A stretch of 12,873 nt of DNA from Caulobacteraceae bacterium UBA6225. GTDB lineage: Bacteria; Pseudomonadota; Alphaproteobacteria; Caulobacterales; Caulobacteraceae. A program made the translations under genes and the position numbers. Under the pieces are notes generated by a model. That model had not been told where the DNA came from, did no database searches, and saw only the letters and a program-made list of their open reading frames with translations. Shown here in pieces: positions 1-5,404 of the stretch (positions within the stretch are counted from its first letter, which is position 1; each line of letters opens with the position of its first letter). The stretch covers positions 1-12,873 of the forward strand of contig DJWR01000227.1 of NCBI GenBank assembly GCA_002441055.1, in the 5' to 3' direction.

Positions 1-272
1 ATCCTCTCAGACCAGCTATGGATCGTAGTCTTGGTGAGCCATTACCCCACCAACAAACTAATCCAACGCGGGCTACTCCTATGGCGATAAATCTTTCCCC
101 CGTAGGGCACATGCGGTATTAGCTGAAGTTTCCCTCAGTTGTTCCGCACCATAGGGCATATTCCCACGCGTTACTCACCCGTCCGCCGCTCACCCCGAAA
201 GGTGCGCTCGACTTGCATGTATTAGGCCTGCCGCCAGCGTTCGCTCTGAGCCAGGATCAAACTCTCAGGTTG
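1..272 (-). rRNA. rrs: 16S ribosomal RNA, 5' end (partial)
   Basis: The minus strand carries the 5' portion of a small-subunit rRNA gene that leaves the window at the left edge. The universal bacterial 27F site (AGAGTTTGATCCTGGCTCAG) reads on the minus strand at 265 down to 246. The mature 5' end is placed at 272 by analogy with the seven bases that precede AGAGTTTGATC in E. coli; it could be off by a base or two. The V1-V2 region, with a short V1 loop and the ACTCACCCGTCCGCC complement around 172-186, is of alphaproteobacterial, Caulobacteraceae type. About 270 of roughly 1450 bases are visible. Confidence 0.98.
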
Positions 273-547
273 AGTTGACTTCTGACCCAACGTTTCTCAA
301 ACACCCCTAAGGGCGTCCAATTGGCATTGGTCTACGTATCTTGACGAGTTCCCAATCGTCGATAAGCCCGAAAGCCAATCGACGCATGGTATTGTCTTCA
401 AGAGACCGCAGAGTTCGTCAGCGTCCAGACAGTTCCAAAGAACCATCGCCAGAACACCGCCGCCTGCGTTTCTCTTTCCAATTCAACAATGTCAAAGACC
501 AAACCGGCTTCCGCCAGCCCCGCCAACCAGTCCGTCGGCGGCGAGGA
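273..547 (-). other. rRNA operon leader (transcribed, non-coding)
   Basis: This is the stretch between the inferred rRNA transcription start (near 547) and the mature 16S 5' end. Its only recognisable landmark is the boxA-like element at 490-500. Just upstream of boxA in the transcript, CCGCC and GGCGG (around 520-541) could pair as a short boxB-like hairpin; this is weak. The leader should contain the upstream arm of an RNase III processing stem for 16S, but its partner lies outside the window. Plus-strand reading frames here (for example 341-715) are compositional and show no protein-like features. Confidence 0.7.
490..500 (-). promoter_or_regulatory. boxA-like rRNA antitermination element
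   Basis: On the minus strand the sequence reads GGTCTTTGACA followed by TTGTTGAA, close to the CTCTTTGACATTGTGAA-type motif I know from alphaproteobacterial rRNA leaders and related to the E. coli boxA. It lies about 50 nt into the predicted transcript and over 200 nt before the 16S 5' end, a normal place for a NusB/NusE (S10) loading site. The match is by eye. Confidence 0.6.
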
Positions 548-553
548 GCGGCG

Positions 554-582
554 TATCTAGTCGCCACCCCGGGACCTGTCAA
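554..582 (-). promoter_or_regulatory. rRNA operon promoter (housekeeping sigma)
   Basis: The minus strand has a perfect -35 TTGACA (582 to 577), a 17-base spacer and a -10 region CTAGATAC, with TAGATA at 559 to 554. The -10 matches the CTANAW core of the Caulobacter sigma-73 consensus (GCTANAWC) rather than E. coli TATAAT, which is usual for alphaproteobacterial rrn promoters. The DNA upstream of the -35 (about 583-610) is rich in A on this strand, as in an UP element. Transcription would start near 547. No second promoter of similar quality is visible in 583-891. Confidence 0.75.
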
Positions 583-891
583 TCGATCCTTTCGGACTTT
601 CTTTGCGTCATCTTCCCGGAGGAATTTGGCGCAAAAATCACTCCGGTCCGCCGAGGGGCTAACCTCTGTTGTCCGCAGCGATTCGATTGAAGGATCGGAA
701 GCTAGCGACGGATGAAGAAAAGGTCAATAGCCTTTCGGCTGTCGTCAATTTCTGTCCGGCGTCGCGACCGAGGGGGCTACCTAGTGATCCGAGGCTGAGG
801 AGTCAATGCGCCAGTCGGCGATACATCGGCTTGCTCGGCTTGCGGCAAACTCCCTATGAGAGGGCATGGCGCGAAGGAGGCGCTGGCGTCC
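583..891. other. Intergenic region between rRNA promoter and Rrf2 gene
   Basis: About 310 bases without a supported gene separate the leftward rRNA promoter from the rightward regulator gene. Apart from the A-rich tract next to the rRNA -35 and a short palindrome at 852-864, I see no clear element. A -35-like TTGCTC near 831 and a TATGAG near 855 could form a weak plus-strand promoter for the regulator, but the match is poor. GANTC sites occur at 680-684 and 800-804. Confidence 0.6.
852..864. promoter_or_regulatory. Short palindrome, possible operator of the Rrf2 gene
   Basis: CCCTATGAGAGGG is a 13-base imperfect dyad (10 of 12 arm positions symmetric) ending 27 bases upstream of the Rrf2 start codon. 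Rrf2-family regulators often repress their own gene through such dyads. It does not match the RirA, NsrR or IscR consensus sites that I know, so this is a guess from position and symmetry only. Confidence 0.2.
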
Positions 892-1332
892 ATGCTGTCG
901 CAGAAGACAAGATACGCCCTGCGGGCGCTGGTGGAACTGGCCCGGGTAGAAGGCGCGCAGCTGACCTCTGGGGAACTGGCCTTGCGGGCCGACGCCCCTC
1001 GGAAATTTCTTGAGGCCATCCTTCTGGAACTTTCCCGCCACCGGCTGGTGATCAGCCGCCGGGGCAAGTTTGGCGGCTACACCCTGGCCAGACCCGCCGC
1101 CGAGATCGCCTTCGCCGAAGTCATCCGGGTGATCGAGGGGCCCCTGGCGCTCGCCCCCTGCGTCAGCCGCACAGCATTCCGGAAGTGTGACGACTGCACA
1201 GATCTGGCCACCTGCACCTTGCGCGAGGCCCTATTGCGCGCCCGGGACGCCACAGCCGCCGTGCTGGAGGGCTACAGTCTCGCCGATGCGGCCGCGGGGA
1301 CTGGCGCTGAAGTTTTCAGGCCCACCGCCTGA
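892..1332 (+). CDS. Rrf2 family transcriptional regulator with four clustered cysteines
   Basis: A 146-residue DNA-binding regulator. The N-terminal MLSQKTRYALRALVELA and the winged-helix wing RRGKFGGYTLARP (about 56-68) are typical of Rrf2 proteins (IscR, NsrR, RirA, CymR). ATG 892 is chosen over 856 because AAGGAGG lies 11 bases upstream (874-880) and because family members start at this point. Cysteines 90, 99, 102 and 108 lie where IscR, NsrR and RirA bind an Fe-S cluster; the last two keep the Cys-x5-Cys spacing of the IscR ligands. The protein therefore probably senses iron, Fe-S status, NO or redox state, but the spacing matches none of the named subgroups exactly and the targets are unknown. 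It stands alone, divergent from the rRNA operon and convergent with the CBS gene. The Rrf2 assignment is firm; cluster binding is inferred. Confidence 0.93.
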   Translation: MLSQKTRYALRALVELARVEGAQLTSGELALRADAPRKFLEAILLELSRHRLVISRRGKFGGYTLARPAAEIAFAEVIRVIEGPLALAPCVSRTAFRKCDDCTDLATCTLREALLRARDATAAVLEGYSLADAAAGTGAEVFRPTA

Positions 1333-1389
1333 GGGGCGTGGGTAAGGTGGATCGCTCCCTCCCCTTCCAGGTACGGAACGGTCACGGGG

Positions 1390-1818
1390 TCAGCCAGCGG
1401 CGATATAGGCCTTGAGGCCATCGGCCTCCGCGACCACCTCGGAGATCTTGTGCTTCACCAGGTCGCCGATGGAGACGATGCCCAGGAGCTTGTCCTCCTG
1501 ACAGACAGGCAGATGGCGCACGCGACGGTCCGTCATCCGCTCAAGCAGGGCGTCCACAGTCTCGCCAGGGGCGGCGAACAGCACGTCGCAGGTCATGCAA
1601 CCGGAGATAGGCTTATCCAGGGCTGAGGCGCCCTGTTCAGCCACAATGCGGACCACGTCGCGTTCAGAGACAATGCCGACCACCTTGCCGCTGTCGAGCA
1701 CCACCAGGGCGCCGACCCGCCTGGCGTGCAGCAGGGCGGTCACCGAACTAACGGAGTCGTTGGGCGTCACGGTGAAGACCAGGTCGCCCTTGGTCTTCAG
1801 GATCTGGGACACAAGCAT
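1390..1818 (-). CDS. Two-CBS-domain protein
   Basis: A 142-residue soluble protein made almost only of a tandem CBS pair. The first domain spans about residues 8-62 (ending VVGIVSERDVVRIVAE) and the second about 74-130 (ending LLGIVSIGDLVKHKI); the repeated GIVS-x-x-D motif is the diagnostic nucleotide-contact segment. Such stand-alone pairs bind adenine nucleotides and regulate partner proteins; no effector domain is present, so the partner cannot be named. The ATG at 1818 has GGGAG about 10 bases upstream. The gene lies 65 bases downstream of the rhomboid gene on the same strand and may be co-transcribed, but there is no functional link that I know of. Convergent with the Rrf2 gene (57-base gap without a convincing terminator). 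Confidence 0.92.
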   Translation of the reverse strand: MLVSQILKTKGDLVFTVTPNDSVSSVTALLHARRVGALVVLDSGKVVGIVSERDVVRIVAEQGASALDKPISGCMTCDVLFAAPGETVDALLERMTDRRVRHLPVCQEDKLLGIVSIGDLVKHKISEVVAEADGLKAYIAAG

Positions 1819-1883
1819 AGGTCGTTTTCTCCCTCATCCCCTGGGAGAGCAGCCTGTCGCATAACGCGGGTTCTGGCAATCGC

Positions 1884-2555
1884 TCAGATAGAGGGGTCAT
1901 CAGAGGCGCGATCAGGCTCTGTAGCCGGCGCCAGACGACTGGCGACCCAGAGGGCGGGCCCCACAAGAAAGAGCCCTGCCAGGAAGCCTGCGATATGAGC
2001 CTCCCACGCCACGGCGCCGTCGAGCCCCGGCGCGAAGCCCAGCACCGCCACGACCAGATTCAGGCCAATCCAGGCCGCGCTCATGAACAGAACGCGGGAG
2101 TCGAAGAGCGGCGCCAGCCGCCCTCCGCCCACCAGGATGCGGGTCGCCGCCCCGATCAGGCCGAACACCGCCCCTGAGGCGCCCACCAACAGGATCTCCT
2201 CGCCCGGGTGAAGCTTGGCGAAGGCCAGGTTCGCCAAGGCGCCACAGGCCAGGTAGAAGGCGAAGAAGACCGCAGCCCCCGACGCCTTTAACCCCATCAG
2301 CCGCGCCGTCGGACTCCCGAAGGCCAAGGCGCCGGCAGCGTTCATGGCGGCGTGAACCAGACCCCCATGGACGAACAGGGCGGTGACCAGACCAATCTGC
2401 GCGCCAGCCTCATACCCCGCCGGAGAGAAGCCGAACCGGCGATAAGCCGCCTCCCCGAGGATGAAGACCTGCAGTCCATAGGCGCCCATGATGGCGCCCA
2501 CCAGCACCATGGCGGGCCAGGGGGCCTTGAAGATCGGCTCGCGGTGATCGGCCAA
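1884..2555 (-). CDS. Rhomboid family intramembrane serine protease
   Basis: A 223-residue polytopic inner-membrane protein with the rhomboid core. The catalytic serine is Ser127 in GASG, the catalytic histidine is His187 in EAHIAG, and HGGLVHAAMN supplies His68 and Asn72, which have the same spacing as the oxyanion-stabilising His150/Asn154 of E. coli GlpG. Rhomboids cleave single-span membrane proteins within the bilayer; the substrate is unknown. The start is TTG at 2555: AGGAGG stands eight bases upstream, while the next in-frame ATG (residue 16) would remove part of the first hydrophobic segment. The gene is divergent from hfaA across a 150-base gap and upstream of the CBS gene on the same strand. 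Family assignment is firm because all key residues are present. Confidence 0.93.
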   Translation of the reverse strand: MADHREPIFKAPWPAMVLVGAIMGAYGLQVFILGEAAYRRFGFSPAGYEAGAQIGLVTALFVHGGLVHAAMNAAGALAFGSPTARLMGLKASGAAVFFAFYLACGALANLAFAKLHPGEEILLVGASGAVFGLIGAATRILVGGGRLAPLFDSRVLFMSAAWIGLNLVVAVLGFAPGLDGAVAWEAHIAGFLAGLFLVGPALWVASRLAPATEPDRASDDPSI

Positions 2556-2596
2556 ATGTACTTCCTCCTGCGCCCACGGCGCTCATGACGCCTCAG

Positions 2597-2621
2597 CCTT
2601 AACGAAATCGCGAGGGTTAGG
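2597..2621. promoter_or_regulatory. Imperfect inverted repeat upstream of the hfa promoter
   Basis: CCTTAAC at 2597-2603 faces GTTAGG at 2616-2621, giving a dyad centred about 65 bases upstream of the predicted hfa transcription start. It could be a binding site for a bacterial enhancer-binding protein, which any sigma-54 promoter needs, or for another regulator. It does not match a site consensus that I can name. Confidence 0.3.
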
Positions 2622-2648
2622 CCTTCTAGATAGGGCGGAGTCCAAGTT

Positions 2649-2664
2649 TGGCACGCGGTTTGCT
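2649..2664 (+). promoter_or_regulatory. Sigma-54 (RpoN) promoter of hfaABD
   Basis: TGGCACG-CGGT-TTGCT at 2649-2664 matches the sigma-54 consensus TGGCACG-N4-TTGCW at every defined position. The invariant GG (2650-2651) and GC (2662-2663) are ten bases apart, as required. Transcription would start near 2675, leaving a 5' leader of about 31 nt before the hfaA ATG at 2706. Orientation and distance both point to hfaABD. Such promoters need an ATP-driven activator; in Caulobacter TacA and FlbD do this for polar-organelle genes, so cell-cycle control is a reasonable inference. Confidence 0.75.
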
Positions 2665-2705
2665 TAACGAACCCTGCGCCCTGTCCCCCGGAGACCGCCA
2701 AGCCC

Positions 2706-3143
2706 ATGGCCCTCGTCAGCCCCGTCCGTTCGTCCGCCTGGTTTGTCGCCATCCTCGCTGGCGCCGCGTGCGCTGGTGCGGCTCAGGCGCAGCAGATGAC
2801 CACCAACTCGGCCGATTTCAACGCCGGCTGGGGGCGATACGCCGGAAGTGAGAACCGCCCGGTGGATGTCTCCACCCGCGACGCCAACGGCAATCGCGTG
2901 ATTGTCGATGGGCTGATCCTGACGGGCGAAGACCAGTCTTCCTTTAGCCGCTCCTGGGGGTCGGCCGACTCCTACGCCGGGGTCGGGGCCAGTTCCGGCG
3001 GCGCCAGCGCCATCGGCAACAACCTCGTGGTGGTCACCCAGGGCAACTACAACACGGTCATCGTCAACTCGACCCAGGTGAACAACGGCGACGTCATCGC
3101 CGGAACCCAGATGACATCGGGCGGAGTCGGCGATGCTGAATAG
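2706..3143 (+). CDS. hfaA: Holdfast anchor protein HfaA (curlin-like, secreted)
   Basis: A 145-residue exported protein, first gene of the holdfast-anchor operon. In Caulobacter HfaA sits on the cell surface at the stalk pole, forms amyloid-like high-molecular-weight assemblies and helps fasten the polysaccharide holdfast to the envelope. Residues 1-28 are a Sec signal peptide with likely cleavage AQA|QQ. The mature part is rich in Gly, Asn, Ser and Gln and has no cysteine. The segment 101-129 (SAIGNNLVVVTQGNYN then VNSTQVNNGD) has the Q-x-G-x-x-N spacing of curlin repeats and resembles the repeats of HfaD. The ribosome-binding site (GGAG, 2690-2693) is distant and weak. The 3' end overlaps hfaB by 11 bases. 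Identity rests on the order HfaA-like, CsgG-like, repeat protein and on the protein sequence as remembered. Confidence 0.88.
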   Translation: MALVSPVRSSAWFVAILAGAACAGAAQAQQMTTNSADFNAGWGRYAGSENRPVDVSTRDANGNRVIVDGLILTGEDQSSFSRSWGSADSYAGVGASSGGASAIGNNLVVVTQGNYNTVIVNSTQVNNGDVIAGTQMTSGGVGDAE

Positions 3144-4137
3144 CCAGACCCTCCGGCTCAGCGGCGCGCTCAGCGCCCTTGCGCTCACCTTGTCGGCCTG
3201 CGCGACCCCGGTGGCCGGCCCCGGAGGCAACTATAGCCGACCGATCGGCAGCGCCCCGGTCACCGCCAATCCGACCCCCTATTCCACGGCCCTGGTCTGC
3301 CTGGCCGGCTATGCTCGGACCTCCAACCTGACAGCGCCGCGGATCGCTGTGGGTCGCATCGCCGACTACACGGGCAAGACCGAGTCTGACGGCAGCGGCC
3401 GCAAGATCACCCAGGGCGCCTCGCTAATGGCCATGTCGGCCTTCGCCAAGGCCGGCATGCCGCTCGTGGAGCGGTTCGACACCTCGGTGTCGGAGCTGGA
3501 ACTGAAATACGCCAACAACAAGCTGATCTCCGACCAACCCAACGCCGCCCCCAACATGCCGGCAGAATATCGCCGGATTCTGTCGGGTCAGGTGCCCGGC
3601 TCGGACTTCTATGTGGCCGGCGGGCTGACGGAGCTGAACTTCAACATCCGCTCCTCGGGCTTTGACGTGGGCGGCGGTGATCCCGATCCGCAGGACCTGA
3701 AGGGCAATATGCGCGGTCGCCTGTTCATCATGAACATCGGCCTGGACCTGCGGCTGATCAACACCCGCACCCTCGAGGTGGTCGACGTCATCTCCTACCA
3801 GAAGCAGGTGATCGGCCGCGAAGTGGGCGTGGGCCTGTTCGACTTCCTGGGGGGCAATGTGTTCGACATCTCCGCCGGAACCGGGGCGCTCGAGCCCATG
3901 CAGCTGGCGGTGCGCTCCCTGGTGGAGCGGGCGGTCATCGAGATGAGCGCCAATCTTTACGGCATGCCCGGTCCTCAGGCCTGTCTGTCGTCCGACCCCC
4001 TGGGCGGGAGCACGGTGGGGATCACCGGCGCCTATGTCCCGGCCTACAACAATCTGGGGACCAACAATGCGCAGACTCGCGAAGATCCTGATCGCTGGAA
4101 CGTCCGTCGCGATTCTGACGTCCGCGGCCGCTACTAG
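3133..4137 (+). CDS. hfaB: Holdfast anchor secretion lipoprotein HfaB (CsgG family)
   Basis: A 334-residue outer-membrane lipoprotein homologous to the curli secretion pore CsgG. In Caulobacter HfaB is needed to stabilise and export HfaA and HfaD to the surface. Residues 1-22 are a lipoprotein signal with lipobox LSAC and lipidated Cys23. The CsgG core runs from about 68 to 277: PRIAVGRIADYTGKTE (69-84), the LVERFDTSVSELELKYANNKLI helix, YVAGGLTELNFNIRSSGFDVGGGD (160-183), and LRLINTRTLEVV with the REVGVGLFDFLGGNVF region that in CsgG forms beta strands. Cys56 and Cys284 could pair. A tail of about 50 residues follows the CsgG core. ATG 3133 has GGCGGAG six bases upstream and overlaps the end of hfaA; the last 71 bases also encode the HfaD signal peptide in another frame. 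Confidence 0.93.
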   Translation: MLNSQTLRLSGALSALALTLSACATPVAGPGGNYSRPIGSAPVTANPTPYSTALVCLAGYARTSNLTAPRIAVGRIADYTGKTESDGSGRKITQGASLMAMSAFAKAGMPLVERFDTSVSELELKYANNKLISDQPNAAPNMPAEYRRILSGQVPGSDFYVAGGLTELNFNIRSSGFDVGGGDPDPQDLKGNMRGRLFIMNIGLDLRLINTRTLEVVDVISYQKQVIGREVGVGLFDFLGGNVFDISAGTGALEPMQLAVRSLVERAVIEMSANLYGMPGPQACLSSDPLGGSTVGITGAYVPAYNNLGTNNAQTREDPDRWNVRRDSDVRGRY

Positions 4138-5305
4138 CCAGACCTACGACAGCGTCATCGTCAGCGATCAGGTGCAGACCGGGGACATCTTCTCCGGCCA
4201 GACCCTTGACGTCGTGGAGGTGACCGAGACGACGACAGCCGTCACCACCGCCACAGGCGCGGCCTTCAATGGTTCAGCCGATGGCGTGACCCTGGACGTT
4301 CGCGCCAACCAGAACCTGCAGGCCGATGTCACCGCCGACACCCGGCTCGACGCCGCCGTCAGCTCGGGCGCCGCCACGGCCCTGACCACCACGGCCACCG
4401 GCGTGACCTCAGAGTCCAACATCTATGGCGGGGTCCTGACCGGGGTCTACAATCAACAGATCGGACCAGGGCGCATCTATAGCCACAGCCATGTGGAGGC
4501 CCCCAACGCCGAGGCCGGGGATGTGACCGCCTCAACCCAGGCCATCGGGATCAGCCAGGGCTTTGGGGCAAGCTACAGCGTCGTGGGCGCTCGGGTGAAC
4601 CAGACCAACCAGGCCGATGTGGTGGCCGATGGTGGCGGCACCTATGGCTATGTGGAAGGCGCCGCCACCTTCACGGGCGCGGCCACGGGAACCAATGTGA
4701 CCAGTTCGGGCGCCGGCGGATCGGGCGAACGCTACATCATCAACCAGACCAATGCGGCCGGACAGACCCAGGCCAGCCAGTTCACCGCCCATGGAAACGC
4801 CTATCTGGCCACCACCAGCGCCACGGCCACCGGCAACAACATCAACCTCTACAACGAGGGCGGGTTGCTGGACGTGACCAGCGACCAGAGCAACCAGACC
4901 TATATCCGGGCACAGACCGGCGCCTCGGCCTATCAGTTCGGCTCGGCCGCGAGCATCGCCTATGGGGTCGGCAATTCCTTCCTGGCCGGCAATCTAGGGT
5001 CCGAGGCGGTGATCGACGCCGTCCAGCTGAATGACGGCGGCGGCGTGGAAGTCGTCGCCGACCTGACGGGCGCCGAGGGTTACGACGCCACGGCAAACGC
5101 CACTGCGATCGGCAATGCGGCCACCGGCTATGTCTGCAGCGACTGCGATGGCCGCCTGGTGGCCACGAGCCAGCAGGTCAACAACGCCGATGTAGGCGCG
5201 GCCACCGCTGTCACCGTGACCGGCTACGCCCGCTCGGCCAGCGGCGTTGCCACGGCCGTGGGCAATACCGCCACCTACTATGTGAGCCGTCCCAACAGCG
5301 ACTGA
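4067..5305 (+). CDS. hfaD: Holdfast anchor protein HfaD (secreted repeat protein)
   Basis: A 412-residue surface protein of the holdfast anchor; in Caulobacter HfaD is exported with help from HfaB and tethers the holdfast with HfaA. ATG 4067 is preferred to the in-frame ATG at 4034: it is preceded by CTGGGGA at a six-base distance and starts directly with a signal peptide (MRRLAKILIAGTSVAILTSAAATS). The start lies 71 bases inside hfaB, in a different frame. The mature protein is Thr/Ala/Gly/Asn/Gln-rich, without charged or hydrophobic clusters. It divides into eight repeats of about 46-50 residues, each with a (N/D/Q)Q pair near its beginning and a TATG/AIGN-type turn near its end. The only two cysteines form CSDC (357-360). 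This architecture fits a beta-solenoid or amyloid-like fibre. The assignment as HfaD comes mainly from operon context. Confidence 0.85.
   Translation: MRRLAKILIAGTSVAILTSAAATSQTYDSVIVSDQVQTGDIFSGQTLDVVEVTETTTAVTTATGAAFNGSADGVTLDVRANQNLQADVTADTRLDAAVSSGAATALTTTATGVTSESNIYGGVLTGVYNQQIGPGRIYSHSHVEAPNAEAGDVTASTQAIGISQGFGASYSVVGARVNQTNQADVVADGGGTYGYVEGAATFTGAATGTNVTSSGAGGSGERYIINQTNAAGQTQASQFTAHGNAYLATTSATATGNNINLYNEGGLLDVTSDQSNQTYIRAQTGASAYQFGSAASIAYGVGNSFLAGNLGSEAVIDAVQLNDGGGVEVVADLTGAEGYDATANATAIGNAATGYVCSDCDGRLVATSQQVNNADVGAATAVTVTGYARSASGVATAVGNTATYYVSRPNSD
4166..5266 (+). repeat. Eight degenerate 48-residue repeats coding within hfaD
   Basis: In HfaD numbering from ATG 4067, (N/D/Q)Q-type pairs occur at residues 34-35, 81-82, 129-130, 178-179, 226-227, 273-274, about 320 and 369-370. 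Matching TATG or AxGN turns have their Gly at 64, 112, 161, 208, 256, 302, 349 and 399. Both series step by 46-50 residues, in register. The repeat is visible in protein, not as DNA identity, so it is an old duplication series and not a recent tandem array. The seventh unit has the weakest first motif. Confidence 0.65.
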
Positions 5306-5404
5306 GGCGGGTCTAGCCCGACGTCATCAGCCCCGTTCGCGCCTTGCCCTCGCCGCAACTGGCGGCGATGGTGCGGGTCGCTCTGGTGATCTTCGGACGT
5401 ATCA
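5306..5404. other. Gap between hfaD and the M16 peptidase gene
   Basis: This 99-base gap holds two small hairpins: CGGG-TCTAG-CCCG (5308-5320) right after the hfaD stop, and CGCCGC-AACTG-GCGGCG (5351-5367). Neither has a T-run, so they are not clear intrinsic terminators. No good promoter is visible for the peptidase gene, so read-through from hfaABD remains possible. Confidence 0.4.

Noticed and set aside
687..706. TTGAAG with GCTAGC as a sigma-73 promoter for the Rrf2 gene
   Set aside because: The spacer is only eight bases, too short even for the Caulobacter consensus spacing.
341..715. 124-codon plus-strand open frame in the rRNA leader region
   Set aside because: Lies antisense to the rRNA leader and promoter, is Arg/Ser-rich and has no ribosome-binding site.
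1321..1342. CCCAC/GTGGG hairpin as terminator between the Rrf2 and CBS genes
   Set aside because: Two internal mismatches and no T-run on either strand.
2664..3230. 188-codon minus-strand open frame opposite hfaA
   Set aside because: Covers the sigma-54 promoter and hfaA on the other strand, with a repetitive Gly/Asp/Val product; not protein-like.
4034..4066. Earlier HfaD start at 4034
   Set aside because: It would place eleven polar residues before the signal peptide and lacks a spaced ribosome-binding site; 4067 has both features right.
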